A stretch of DNA of 64,000 bases from an uncultured Alphaproteobacteria bacterium (GTDB lineage Bacteria; Pseudomonadota; Alphaproteobacteria; HIMB59). Position 1 is the stretch's first letter. Each line of letters begins with the position of its first letter. The stretch is taken from assembly GCA_902529795.1 (NCBI GenBank), contig CABZXY010000001.1:1-64000 (forward strand), in the 5' to 3' direction. Position numbers and translations under genes: made by a program. This document shows positions 49,745 to 59,547 of the stretch, in pieces. The notes beneath the pieces are model-generated. The model did not search any database, was not told the DNA's origin, and saw only the letters and a list, made by a program, of their open reading frames with translations.

Positions 49745-50644
49745 ATGAATATTAGACGTAGCTTTAATGTTAAAGATTTAAAATCTTACTCCATAGTTTT
49801 CGACAAATCTCTTTTAAAAACTGTCCAAAATTTGAAATCTCCAGATAAAAGAATTAAAAACGCAATGATTTACTTCGTTAAAACTGGAGGAAAAAGGATA
49901 AGGCCTTTTTTAATACACCAAACGGGTGCATTTCTGGGTATTGACTCAAAAACTTTAAATGACTTTGCTTTGGCCGTTGAATGCGTACATTTACACTCAC
50001 TTATTCACGATGACCTTCCTTCTATGGATAATGATGATTACAGAAGAGGAAGATTAACAGTTCATAAAAAATTTGATGAAGCAACTGCTGTTTTAGCTGG
50101 AGATATGTTTCAAGTGCTTTCCATAAAAACATTAGCAGAGTCAAAACACCTTTCTCCAAATCAAAAAGTGGAGACAATTAAAATGCTATCAAGAGCAAAT
50201 GGTTTAGAAGGACTTATTGCTGGGCAATCATTAGATATCTATATGAAAAAACAATCTAGTGTTAAAGATATAGAAACAATGTATTTATTAAAGACAGGGG
50301 CCCTATTCAGTGTATGCTTTAACCTTTTATTGACTGTTAAGAAATTGAGTACCCAAAAAAGAAAAAACCTTAAAGTAATTGGTGATACGATAGGTAAAAT
50401 TTTTCAGGTAACTGATGATATGTTGGATCGTTGGGGTGATGAAAAAAAAGTAGGAAAGAAAATTAATAAAGACTCAAAAAAAGCGAATATTGCCTACAAG
50501 TATAATTATAAGTACTGCTTAAAATATCTTCATCAAATACAAAATAAAAATTATCGAGCATTAAGAAAATTTTTTGAAAATAACCAACAAGCTTTAGTTT
50601 ATATATCTAGTTTAGTTGATTTTATTTCTAATCGTGTTAAATAA
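49745..50644 (+). CDS. Polyprenyl (geranylgeranyl/farnesyl) diphosphate synthase, CrtE/IspA type
   Basis: First Asp-rich motif HSLIHDDLPSMDNDDYRRG; second FQVTDDMLDRWGD; GGKRIRPFL. Confidence 0.93.
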   Translation: MNIRRSFNVKDLKSYSIVFDKSLLKTVQNLKSPDKRIKNAMIYFVKTGGKRIRPFLIHQTGAFLGIDSKTLNDFALAVECVHLHSLIHDDLPSMDNDDYRRGRLTVHKKFDEATAVLAGDMFQVLSIKTLAESKHLSPNQKVETIKMLSRANGLEGLIAGQSLDIYMKKQSSVKDIETMYLLKTGALFSVCFNLLLTVKKLSTQKRKNLKVIGDTIGKIFQVTDDMLDRWGDEKKVGKKINKDSKKANIAYKYNYKYCLKYLHQIQNKNYRALRKFFENNQQALVYISSLVDFISNRVK

Positions 50645-50679
50645 AATAAATTTGAAGATTTATAGAATATTTTTTATAC

Positions 50680-51156
50680 ATGACTATTACTGAAAAAGAA
50701 CTTACTGAAGCCCGTACTGCCTGGGGAAAGGGCTTAATTGATATCTCAAGTGCTTATGACAAAGACGGTATTGATGAAGTAACCACCCTAGCTAGCGTGA
50801 CTTTAGACAATTTATACGGTTTTGAATTTGGTCCTATTTTATTTAAGCCTACTTTGAGTGGAGGAAATCAAACATTTCGCACAGATAAAGAAGGCACTTT
50901 ATCTTATTTTATCGGCCAAAACTCGAAATATCCTTCCGATACAGGTTTTGGTTTAAAATCATGGCGTGAGTCAAAATCCGAGACATCTTCAATTTTTGTT
51001 GAAAATGATATTGCCATGTGGATGGGCTGGGTATCATTGACAAACAAAGACGGCGATGTAGTAAAAGTAGATAAAAGTTGGGGATATAAAAAAAATAAAG
51101 ATGGAAAATTAAAAATTATTTTACACCATTCTTCTTTGCCTTATCAAGCTACATAA
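50680..51156 (+). CDS. Conserved-looking protein, possibly NTF2/SnoaL-like fold
   Basis: No signal peptide; VENDIAMWMGWVSLTNKDGDVVKVDKSWGYKKNKDGKLKIILHHSSLPY resembles NTF2-like C-termini. Confidence 0.55.
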   Translation: MTITEKELTEARTAWGKGLIDISSAYDKDGIDEVTTLASVTLDNLYGFEFGPILFKPTLSGGNQTFRTDKEGTLSYFIGQNSKYPSDTGFGLKSWRESKSETSSIFVENDIAMWMGWVSLTNKDGDVVKVDKSWGYKKNKDGKLKIILHHSSLPYQAT

Positions 51157-51168
51157 ATAATAAAAAAT

Positions 51169-51579
51169 TTATTTTAAGACTTTAAATTCAAATTCTATTG
51201 GCTGATTATCAATTGTTAATTCATCATGAAGATTTGTAAAAAGTTTTATTTTTATTGTATTTTCTTTTTGACTAAAAAATCTTTCAGGAGCATGAAACCA
51301 TTTTGAATAAATTCTACTTATTTTAATATCATTAATGAATAGTTGTAGATAACCAGAATTATTTTCATTTTTAATTTTAATTTCTATATTATCAGGAGAT
51401 AATTTAAAGTTTTGTAAATTAAAAAATAAATTATATCCTTCTATTTTATCTCTAGAAACTTCAATATCGATTTTTGGATAGGGCATTTTAGCTTCAATTT
51501 TATTTCCTGGATGATGGGCATAAAGGTTGGAAAGAAAAATAGAATTAAAAAAGATGATAAAAAATAATTTTAAGAACAT
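51169..51579 (-). CDS. Exported hypothetical protein
   Basis: Signal peptide FFIIFFNSIFLSNLYAHHPGNKIEAKMPYPKIDIEV. Confidence 0.6.
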   Translation of the reverse strand: MFLKLFFIIFFNSIFLSNLYAHHPGNKIEAKMPYPKIDIEVSRDKIEGYNLFFNLQNFKLSPDNIEIKIKNENNSGYLQLFINDIKISRIYSKWFHAPERFFSQKENTIKIKLFTNLHDELTIDNQPIEFEFKVLK

Positions 51580-51971
51580 TTGTCTTTTTCGTATTTTTCA
51601 TAAACACTATTTGTTTCTAAATCATAAATAGTTATATGAATAATTAATTTATTAGAAGTATAGTTCTGAATAAAAATTCGACAGCCATCTGCATTGTATC
51701 TATGAAATTCAAATGTTTGTTCTAGTTTTGAAAAATTAAAATCTCCATATTTTTCTATAAGTGTAGAAATTTTTTTTCCTTCGTAAGATTTTATATTATT
51801 AAAACTTTTTATTTTTCTATCTTCTTTTTCTTCAATAACCTTAACTTCTTCTTTTGGTTCGTAAATTATTTTTTGTTCTGGTTCTGGGATAATTTCTGGT
51901 GTTGTAATAGGGGAGGTGGTCTCACAGCTAATAACAAACAAACCCAAGAGAAAAAGAACAATAAATTTCAT
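51570..51971 (-). CDS. Hypothetical lipoprotein (internal ATG 51971 gives a lipobox; listed ORF starts 52040)
   Basis: MKFIVLFLLGLFVISCETTSPITTPEIIPEPEQ. Confidence 0.65.
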   Translation of the reverse strand: MKFIVLFLLGLFVISCETTSPITTPEIIPEPEQKIIYEPKEEVKVIEEKEDRKIKSFNNIKSYEGKKISTLIEKYGDFNFSKLEQTFEFHRYNADGCRIFIQNYTSNKLIIHITIYDLETNSVYEKYEKDKCS

Positions 51972-52095
51972 GATTTTAGAAAAATTGTTGAGATCATAGG
52001 CTAAAAAATAGTCTAAACAATTACAAACATTGTTTGACATATAAAACTAAATTCTATATAAAGAACAAAAGTTAAATACTTTAAATGAGGAGAAA

Positions 52096-53424
52096 ATGAC
52101 TACTACATCTAAACACCCAGAAACACTTGCCCTTCATGGGGGAAGTTATCGTAAAGATACTACTACTAATGCAGTAGCAGTTCCTATTTATCAAACTACA
52201 TCTTATGAGTTCAATTCTGTTGAACATGCGAGTAATTTGTTTTCACTAAAAGATTTGGGAAATATTTACTCACGTATTATGAATCCTACTAATGCTGTTC
52301 TTGAAGAAAGATTAGCAGCTATTGAAGGTGGCGCTGTTGCTCTAGCACTTAGTTCAGGACAAGCTGCTTCCGCTTTTAGTATTCAAAACGTTGCTCAAGC
52401 TGGAGATAATATTGTTTGTTCAACAGATATCTATGGTGGAACTTGGAATTTATTCAACAATACCCTTAGAGCCCAAGGCATCGATGTCAGATTTGCTGAC
52501 CCATCTGATCCTGAAAATTTTAGAAAATTAACAGATGATAAGACCAGAGCTTTTTATGCTGAAACATTACCTAATCCTAAATTGACAGTATTTCCAATTG
52601 AGGAAGTTGCAAACATAGGAAGATCTTTAGGAATACCTTTAATTGTTGACAATACAGCTGCTCCTTTAAGCTGTAAACCTTTTGACTATGGAGCTGCAGT
52701 TGTTGTTCATTCTTTGACAAAATGGATAGGAGGACATGGAACTTCTGTTGGTGGTGCTATAATTGATGGTGCTAACTTTGATTGGACAAAATTTCCTGAA
52801 CGTCAACCAAATTTCAATCAACCTGATCCAAGTTATTGGGGATGGGTTTTAGGGAAAGTAGTTCCAGAAGTACTTGGAGCAAATATAGCTTATGCTGTTA
52901 GAGCTAGATTCGTCTTACTCAGAGATTTAGGATCAGCAATTTCACCTAACAATGCATTTAATATTATTCAAGGATTAGAAACACTTCCTTTGAGAATAAA
53001 ACAACACAATTCTAATGCTTTAGAAGTTGCAGAATTTTTAAAAGGTCATGATCAAGTATCTAAAGTGACTTTCCCTAAATTTGCAGAGGGCAAAGCAAAA
53101 GAAAATGCTGATAAATATCTCAATGACAATTATGGATCCATGATTGGTATTGAAGTGAAAAATGGTGTTGAGGGAGGTAAGGCATTTATTGATGCTCTTC
53201 AATTACACTATCACGTGGCCAATATTGGAGACTCCAGAAGCCTTGCTATACATCCCGCATCTACTACCCATTCACAATTGTCCGCAGAAGAACAATTAAA
53301 AGCTGGTGTTACTCCTGGTTATGTTCGGCTATGTGTGGGTATCGAGCACGTGGAAGACATCATCGAAGATCTAAAGATCGGTCTTGATGCAGCAAGTAAA
53401 GCAACCACAACTGCAGCTGCATAA
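52096..53424 (+). CDS. metY: O-acetylhomoserine sulfhydrylase
   Basis: TLALHGGSYRKDTTTNAVAVPIYQTTSYEF; YSRIMNPTNAVLEERLAAIEGG; VVHSLTKWIGGHGTSVGG. SD GAGGAG before ATG. Confidence 0.95.
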   Translation: MTTTSKHPETLALHGGSYRKDTTTNAVAVPIYQTTSYEFNSVEHASNLFSLKDLGNIYSRIMNPTNAVLEERLAAIEGGAVALALSSGQAASAFSIQNVAQAGDNIVCSTDIYGGTWNLFNNTLRAQGIDVRFADPSDPENFRKLTDDKTRAFYAETLPNPKLTVFPIEEVANIGRSLGIPLIVDNTAAPLSCKPFDYGAAVVVHSLTKWIGGHGTSVGGAIIDGANFDWTKFPERQPNFNQPDPSYWGWVLGKVVPEVLGANIAYAVRARFVLLRDLGSAISPNNAFNIIQGLETLPLRIKQHNSNALEVAEFLKGHDQVSKVTFPKFAEGKAKENADKYLNDNYGSMIGIEVKNGVEGGKAFIDALQLHYHVANIGDSRSLAIHPASTTHSQLSAEEQLKAGVTPGYVRLCVGIEHVEDIIEDLKIGLDAASKATTTAAA

Positions 53425-53465
53425 AAAAGTTTAGGTAGTACCCTCATTCATACTTACCTAATAAC

Positions 53466-53499
53466 AAGGGCACATCGGTACTCCTTTGTGCCCTTTTTT
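53466..53499 (+). terminator. Rho-independent terminator downstream of metY
   Basis: AAGGGCACA (53466-53474) / TGTGCCCTT (53487-53495) followed by T-tract. Confidence 0.88.
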
Positions 53500-53528
53500 C
53501 ATTTTTGTTTTAGTTTATAATAATAAAT

Positions 53529-54440
53529 GTGAGGATTAAGTACGTACAGCCAGAGGTCTGTCTGCAATCGTATAAGAGCATATTAGGTCAACGACCTATT
53601 TGGGATTGGCGTCATGATAAACTTTTGTGGGTAGATATTTATGAAAATAAAATTATTGAGTCCGATCAAAATAATTTTCAAGAAAAACATTATATAGTAT
53701 CTGAAGGGGTCACTAATATTCTCCTTCAAGATAATGAGAACTATCTTATGAGCTCCTATGATTCCTTGTTTTCACTTCACTCTTCAATCTCTAAAAAAGA
53801 TTTACTTACAAAAATTTCCTTAGAAAACTCTGATAATCGTATCAATGATGCAGATGTGGATTTAAATGGTCAAGTTTGGATTTCAACCATGGATACTCAA
53901 CAAAAATCAGAAACCGGAAAAATTATTTGTCATAATAGTGCACTACAGCCAATCTGTTATGATAATTCGTATATAATTTCTAACGGACCTATTTTCGATT
54001 ATGAAAGAAATGTGGGATATGTCACAGACTCCATCAAAAGAATTATTTATCGATTTTCGATGTCTGATATAGAAAATAATGGAATTCAAAAAAAAGTTTT
54101 TCTTTCCATGAATAATATAGACGGTAACCCAGATGGAATGGCTGTTGATAAAAATGGAAACCTTTGGGTAGCAATGTGGGGAAGTGGTAAAGTATGTTGT
54201 TTTGATGCTGAGGGGAATATCAAATTAATCGTTCAACTCCCTGTATCCAAAGTAACTAGCTGTACTTTTGGAGGCACCGACCTCAATGAATTATATATCA
54301 CTACCGCATCGGTCGGTTTAAATGATATAGAATTAGAACGACAACCTCATGCGGGAAAATTATTTAAATTAATCACCCAAGAGCAGGGATACGCATCGAA
54401 TTGTTATAGATCTGATAACTCTACAAATTTGTATCATTAA
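53529..54440 (+). CDS. SMP-30/gluconolactonase/LRE family protein (GTG start)
   Basis: RPIWDWRHDKLLWVDIYENKI; GNPDGMAVDKNGNLWVAMWGSGKVCCFDAEG. Confidence 0.9.
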   Translation: MRIKYVQPEVCLQSYKSILGQRPIWDWRHDKLLWVDIYENKIIESDQNNFQEKHYIVSEGVTNILLQDNENYLMSSYDSLFSLHSSISKKDLLTKISLENSDNRINDADVDLNGQVWISTMDTQQKSETGKIICHNSALQPICYDNSYIISNGPIFDYERNVGYVTDSIKRIIYRFSMSDIENNGIQKKVFLSMNNIDGNPDGMAVDKNGNLWVAMWGSGKVCCFDAEGNIKLIVQLPVSKVTSCTFGGTDLNELYITTASVGLNDIELERQPHAGKLFKLITQEQGYASNCYRSDNSTNLYH

Positions 54441-54446
54441 ATATTA

Positions 54447-54665
54447 ATGAAATTTAGTGTCAGTGAAATTAGCGATATTATTGAGTTGGCGTGGGATGAT
54501 CAGACTGACTTTAGTCATATAACCAAAATTTATAATATTGATGAAGGTGAAGTTAAAAAAATTATGAAAAAAAACATTAAACGTAAAAGTTATGAGATAT
54601 GGAGAAAGCGCATTGCGCAACGAAGTGCACAAAAAACCCAATTAAAAGGGAAAGCTCATGGCTAA
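54447..54665 (+). CDS. TIGR03643/DUF2805-like small protein
   Basis: SEISDIIELAWDDQTDFSHITKIYNIDEGEVKKIMKKNIKRKSYEIWRKRI. Confidence 0.8.
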   Translation: MKFSVSEISDIIELAWDDQTDFSHITKIYNIDEGEVKKIMKKNIKRKSYEIWRKRIAQRSAQKTQLKGKAHG

Positions 54666-55122
54666 AGCAGTCTTCGGAGCCGGGTGTTTTTGGGGAGTAG
54701 AAAAAAAATTCTCTGAAGTTAAAGGCGTAACCTCTACAGAAGTAGGTTACACACAAGGTAAAAATTCTAAAACCAGTTATGAAGAGGTATGTACAGGTAC
54801 AACAGATCATGTAGAGGTCGTGCTAGTTGAATTCGAAGAAGATAAGATAACCTATGAAAATCTAGTTCAATTATTTTATGATCTTCATGACCCTACAACG
54901 CTTAATCAACAGGGGCCAGATAAGGGTACGCAATATCGATCACTTTTAGGTTATTATGATGAAAATCAAAAAGAAATAGCGGCAACAATTACTGAAAAAT
55001 TAAATAAAGAAAAATTTGATAACAAAATTACTACAACAATTGAAGCAGTAAAAAATTATTGCCCGGCTGAAGAATACCATCAAAAATATATTCAAAAAAA
55101 ATACTCTTTTCTAAATATCTAA
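54658..55122 (+). CDS. msrA: Peptide-methionine (S)-S-oxide reductase
   Basis: FGAGCFWGVEKKFSEVKGV; SYEEVCTGTTDHVEVV; YCPAEEYHQKYIQKK. Confidence 0.96.
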   Translation: MAKAVFGAGCFWGVEKKFSEVKGVTSTEVGYTQGKNSKTSYEEVCTGTTDHVEVVLVEFEEDKITYENLVQLFYDLHDPTTLNQQGPDKGTQYRSLLGYYDENQKEIAATITEKLNKEKFDNKITTTIEAVKNYCPAEEYHQKYIQKKYSFLNI

Positions 55123-55123
55123 T

Positions 55124-55777
55124 TTAAACAGGAGAATAAGGATAAATAATTCTAGGAAATTTTCCCTGTGGTTTTTTTTGATATACATTATTAATAAAAT
55201 AATTTGATTTTAATTCAATTGGCCCCATCAATTTCTTTTTAATAAAACTGTAATCTTTAATTTTTTTTAATTTTTCTATCCCATTTCCCATAAGAACATA
55301 ATCACCGCTTAGAAGATCAATTAACTGATTATCAATTAAATATGTTTTTATTCTTCCAATAAGTTTCCCTTGGGGATTTAACTTTTGAATAGCAAGATCT
55401 CGTCGATTAGTATCAATAATACAAAGAATATTTTTTTGAAAAGATTGATTTATTCCTAGGAAATAATGTTCAAAAATTTTATAGCTGAAAATTTTAACTT
55501 TTTGGCTAAAGAAAAAACCCTTCATGAGCGCATGACAATTGCGAATAGCTGTAAATCGAGCGGGCCCATTATTTAAATGTAAAAAACTAATGTTTTTCGG
55601 AGTTATTTGTGTTTCGATTAACATTTTTTGAAGCATCAAAGAGAGGTTTTTTTCATGACCAAAGTCATTTTTCTGAAAACGGTCCCAAAATATTTTTTTA
55701 TTTTTAAATAAAGTGATTGAACAGTATGATAACGAGCTATCGATGCCCAGCTCTAGATTTTTTAATTGTTTACTCAT
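55124..55777 (-). CDS. tsaB: tRNA threonylcarbamoyladenosine biosynthesis protein TsaB (diverged; internal ATG start)
   Basis: ELGIDSSLSYCSITLF; GPARFTAIRNCHALMKG (GPGSFTGLR-like). Confidence 0.8.
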   Translation of the reverse strand: MSKQLKNLELGIDSSLSYCSITLFKNKKIFWDRFQKNDFGHEKNLSLMLQKMLIETQITPKNISFLHLNNGPARFTAIRNCHALMKGFFFSQKVKIFSYKIFEHYFLGINQSFQKNILCIIDTNRRDLAIQKLNPQGKLIGRIKTYLIDNQLIDLLSGDYVLMGNGIEKLKKIKDYSFIKKKLMGPIELKSNYFINNVYQKKPQGKFPRIIYPYSPV

Positions 55778-56744
55778 TATAATCGGTCTACTGCCGTTCT
55801 CTTCCAATCTATCCTACGCAACATCGCTAGAGGATACAATTCCAAATAATATCATAATGTATCATCGCTTTGGAGAAACCAAATATCCCTCAACAAATAT
55901 TACTGAAGAACAATTAGACAGCCATTTAAATTATTTGATAGAACAAAATTATCGTTTTATCCAAGCAAGTGATTTGTTGGATTCTAACCTACTGAATGAA
56001 AAAACAATTACTGTTACAATCGATGATGCCTACCTATCATTTTATGAAGTAGGACTTCCTATCTTTGAAAAGTATCAAGTTCCTGTCACATTGTTTTTAA
56101 ATACAGAAAATGTAGGCGGCAATAATTATATGTCATGGGATCAATTAAAGGATGCTTTGAATAGAGGTGTAGAAATTCAAAACCATTCTCATACTCATCG
56201 TAGTTTTGCTACTTTAGATGATGAAACTATCGTCAGTGAAATTGAAACTTCTCAAAGTTTAATACTTGCAAACTTAAATATCACTCCAAATTTGTTTGCA
56301 TTCCCTTTTGGTGAAAGTAGTGATGCGGCACAGAAAATTATTGAGACTTATTTTGATGCAGCCTTTGGACAACACTCTGGTGCTTTCTCAATGAATTATC
56401 GTTATTATATTCCTCGTTACCCTTTAAATGAAAACTACAGCTCAATTGAACGATTACGTGATATTTCAAAATCGCTTCCGTTTCAAGCAGCTCAACTGCA
56501 GCCATCAAATCCTACCCTCAATCCTCTATCAACCAGATTTGTTTTAGATATTGATGAGGGCGTTGAGGGCGTTAACTGTTTCATAAGTGATTTTCAAGGA
56601 TCTTTTGAAAAACAAATAACAGTTCTTGAAAATAAGCTTTTAATTGAACTTTCAAGAATACCAGTATCAGGACGGCTTCGTTTTAATTGTACCAAGGTGG
56701 ATAATGGTATCTTCTGGTATGGTCATCAATATTTCGTAAATTAA
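55743..56744 (+). CDS. Exported polysaccharide deacetylase
   Basis: Signal peptide; NIIMYHRFGE; TVTIDDAYLSFYEVGLPIFEKYQVPVTLFLNTENVG; IQNHSHTHRSF. Confidence 0.9.
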   Translation: MPSSRFFNCLLIIIGLLPFSSNLSYATSLEDTIPNNIIMYHRFGETKYPSTNITEEQLDSHLNYLIEQNYRFIQASDLLDSNLLNEKTITVTIDDAYLSFYEVGLPIFEKYQVPVTLFLNTENVGGNNYMSWDQLKDALNRGVEIQNHSHTHRSFATLDDETIVSEIETSQSLILANLNITPNLFAFPFGESSDAAQKIIETYFDAAFGQHSGAFSMNYRYYIPRYPLNENYSSIERLRDISKSLPFQAAQLQPSNPTLNPLSTRFVLDIDEGVEGVNCFISDFQGSFEKQITVLENKLLIELSRIPVSGRLRFNCTKVDNGIFWYGHQYFVN

Positions 56745-57589
56745 TTAAATCGATCAAAATCCCTTAACTTATTAGACTCGATGATAAGCTCTAACTTATC
56801 GACATATTTCTGTCCAATTTCTGCGTATGCAGCTAGAAATTTCACTTTTGCACTGATCGGATCAGTGTATTGAACTCGTTCCGCAATACTTCTGACTACT
56901 CGGAAACTATAATAAGCCCGATGGGTGTTAATATTATGCATATATGCTTGAGCACTTTGTTTTAAATTATCAAATTTAAGGACTGCATGAGTCTTATCTT
57001 CATCACGGTCTTCCGGAACAATTCCTTTTTGCTCATTAGTTGTCCATTGACCATAAAGAGCATTACCCTCTAAGGCAAATCGAGATTGTCCCCAACCGCT
57101 TTCCACAATTGCCTGTGCTAAGGCAAGCGATGTTGGAATAACATTAATTCGTTGTTTTAAACCTTTAAATAGCTTTAAATCAATCGAGCTATAATCGAGT
57201 TTATATTTTTTTGACAATCGAATAGTTTCATTGGTTTCGTTTTCATTAAGGTCTGCTCTCAAAAATTTCTTTTCAATATTAATGATCATTTTTCTATCTT
57301 CTAAAATCAGATCATTCGCTTCTGTAATGATTGGCAATGTTATTAAATAGAATAATTTTTTTTTCACACCTACATCTTGGAGTTCATCAAAATCAGGTGG
57401 AAGATTAGGTAGGATGGGTAGATACTTTAGTTGCTCCTCAGTAATAGTGGAGGGATCAAAATTATTTTTCTTATAATATATGTGTAAGTCTTTCCAACTT
57501 TCAAAACCTTGGGCTGATAAAAAAAAAGGACTAAGAAAAAGTCCTAAAAAAAAAATAAAAAATTTAGGCTTCAACGGGGCGAACTTCAC
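56741..57589 (-). CDS. Bax-like glucosaminidase (peptidoglycan hydrolase)
   Basis: Signal peptide; IPTSLALAQAIVESGWGQSRFALEGNALYGQW. Confidence 0.88.
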   Translation of the reverse strand: MKFAPLKPKFFIFFLGLFLSPFFLSAQGFESWKDLHIYYKKNNFDPSTITEEQLKYLPILPNLPPDFDELQDVGVKKKLFYLITLPIITEANDLILEDRKMIINIEKKFLRADLNENETNETIRLSKKYKLDYSSIDLKLFKGLKQRINVIPTSLALAQAIVESGWGQSRFALEGNALYGQWTTNEQKGIVPEDRDEDKTHAVLKFDNLKQSAQAYMHNINTHRAYYSFRVVRSIAERVQYTDPISAKVKFLAAYAEIGQKYVDKLELIIESNKLRDFDRFN

Positions 57590-58121
57590 GAACTTCTGGG
57601 ATATAATGTTTTAACATATTTTCTATCCCCATCTTTAAAGTTGCCGTAGAGCTTGGACATCCCTGACACGCCCCCTGCATTTGAAGAAATACTATTCCTT
57701 CATTATATTTGTCAAAAATAATATCTCCTCCATCCATAGCTACCGCAGGGCGTACTTTAGTATCAAGAAGTTCTTTAATTTTTTTTACTACATCACTATC
57801 GTTTTCATCATAAGTGTGTTCAGTTCTGGGTGCCTGCTCAGAAATCATCGGTTTGTTCATTGTAAAGTGTTCGATGATACATCCAAGAATAGCGGGCTTC
57901 ATGAGAGTCCATTCGTTAGCTTCAGCTTTAGTAATGGTAATAAAATCTGAGCCAAAAAAAACGCTCTCTACACCTTTCACATTAAATAGATTTTGAGCTA
58001 ACGGGGAATTAACTGCTGAGTCTTGATTTTGAAAGAAAATAGTGCCTTCTTTCATTACTTCACGACCTGGAAGAAACTTTAAAGTGGCCGGATTAGGTGT
58101 AGGTTCAGTCTGTACAAACAT
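57564..58121 (-). CDS. nfuA: NifU-family Fe-S scaffold (NfuA/Nfu1 type)
   Basis: QTEPTPNPATLKFLPG; VAMDGGDIIF; MQGACQGCPSSTATLKMGIENML (CxxC). Confidence 0.95.
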   Translation of the reverse strand: MFVQTEPTPNPATLKFLPGREVMKEGTIFFQNQDSAVNSPLAQNLFNVKGVESVFFGSDFITITKAEANEWTLMKPAILGCIIEHFTMNKPMISEQAPRTEHTYDENDSDVVKKIKELLDTKVRPAVAMDGGDIIFDKYNEGIVFLQMQGACQGCPSSTATLKMGIENMLKHYIPEVREVRPVEA

Positions 58122-58168
58122 TACTTATTAATATGTCGATAAATTACGAAAATTCAACTCAAACGCAC

Positions 58169-59173
58169 TTATTTAAATCCGACTATTTTATAAACCTCTT
58201 CTATTATAGGGTTTGCAATAGCGGCAGCTTTTTCAGTTCCTTCAGCTAATATTACATTCAGCTCATCTTGGTTATTTAATAGATTATTAATTTCACCTCT
58301 TATAGGGCTGATTACTTGAACAAGACTATCAGCTAAGTCTTTCTTTAAAGAGGAATACTCTTTACCTGCATAATGACTTAGCACTTGATCAACCGATTGA
58401 TTAGTCGTTGCAGATAAAATATTAATCAAATTTAAACACTCAGGCTTACTTTGAAGCTCTTCCTTAGATCCAGGGATTAATTCTGAGTCAGACTTTGCTT
58501 TTTTAATTTTTGCAGTAATGGTGTCATCATCATCTGTTAAAAGAATTCGTGAAAAATCAGATGGATCTGATTTAGACATTTTTTTGCTGCCATCTCGTAA
58601 ACTCATCACTCTTGTGGCACTTCCATAAATTAAAGGTTCAGGTTGAGGAAAAAATTCTACTCCAAAATCATTATTAAATTTTTGCGCTATATCTCTGGAT
58701 AATTCTAAGTGTTGTTTTTGATCATCTCCAACAGGAACATGTGTTGCAAGATAAGCTAAAATGTCTGCGGCCATTAAATTAGGATAGACCATCAAACCCA
58801 CACTAACATTTTCTTTATTCTTTCCTGCTTTGTCTTTGAATTGAGTCATACGATTAAGCCAACCAATACGACTGACACAATTAAACACCCAAGCTAATTG
58901 AGAGTGCGCAGGAACACTTGATTGCTGAAAAATAATTTGTTTTTTGTAATCCACACCAGCTGCAATAAATGAGGCAAGTACTTCTAAAATGTTAGAACGT
59001 AATTCTTTAGGATCTTGGTCAACAGTAATCGCATGTTGATCTACCACACAATAAACACAGTTGTATTTGTTTTGAAGTTCGACAAAATTTTTTATCGCCC
59101 CAAGGTAATTACCCAAATGCAATGTGCCTGTCGGTTGTACACCTGAAAAAACACGTTCTTGAAATTTGGTCAT
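58169..59173 (-). CDS. trpS: Tryptophanyl-tRNA synthetase
   Basis: [35 protein letters not shown]. Confidence 0.97.
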   Translation of the reverse strand: MTKFQERVFSGVQPTGTLHLGNYLGAIKNFVELQNKYNCVYCVVDQHAITVDQDPKELRSNILEVLASFIAAGVDYKKQIIFQQSSVPAHSQLAWVFNCVSRIGWLNRMTQFKDKAGKNKENVSVGLMVYPNLMAADILAYLATHVPVGDDQKQHLELSRDIAQKFNNDFGVEFFPQPEPLIYGSATRVMSLRDGSKKMSKSDPSDFSRILLTDDDDTITAKIKKAKSDSELIPGSKEELQSKPECLNLINILSATTNQSVDQVLSHYAGKEYSSLKKDLADSLVQVISPIRGEINNLLNNQDELNVILAEGTEKAAAIANPIIEEVYKIVGFK

Positions 59174-59223
59174 ATTGATTACTTAAAATTGATATCAGAA
59201 ATATCTTCTATTTTCGAGTGAGT

Positions 59224-59547
59224 TCATTGCCCATTGGTCTTCCAATAATCAAGTGCATATTTTGAAGAAGGGATTTCTTCTGACCTATAATGACAAGTCA
59301 GCCCTTCACCCAAAACATCATATAAATCAATTGCTTTTTGATGAGCTGGTGAATAAACATAGTCCATCATCGTATCCCTCGACTCCCAAGCGGTAATGGT
59401 ATGATAATAGCCCTGATGAGTAAATCGCTCAGCGTGAATATTTCCAGGGCTTTTTTGAGCTAATTGAAATAATGGAACGGCGTGGGATAAAAAGCGAATT
59501 TTTTTTAAAAAGTTCTTAGGTTTGAAGCCAGTGATTGCAATAATCAT
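59224..59547 (-). CDS. DUF3291/antibiotic-monooxygenase-like dimeric alpha-beta-barrel protein
   Basis: YYHTITAWESRDTMMDYVYSPAHQKAIDLYDVLGEG. Confidence 0.65.
   Translation of the reverse strand: MIIAITGFKPKNFLKKIRFLSHAVPLFQLAQKSPGNIHAERFTHQGYYHTITAWESRDTMMDYVYSPAHQKAIDLYDVLGEGLTCHYRSEEIPSSKYALDYWKTNGQ

Noticed and set aside
51972-52040. N-terminal extension of the lipoprotein ORF (MSNNVCNCLDYFLAYDLNNFSKI)
   Set aside because: The internal ATG at 51971 gives a perfect lipoprotein signal; the extension covers the inverted repeats of the metY leader and is likely non-coding.
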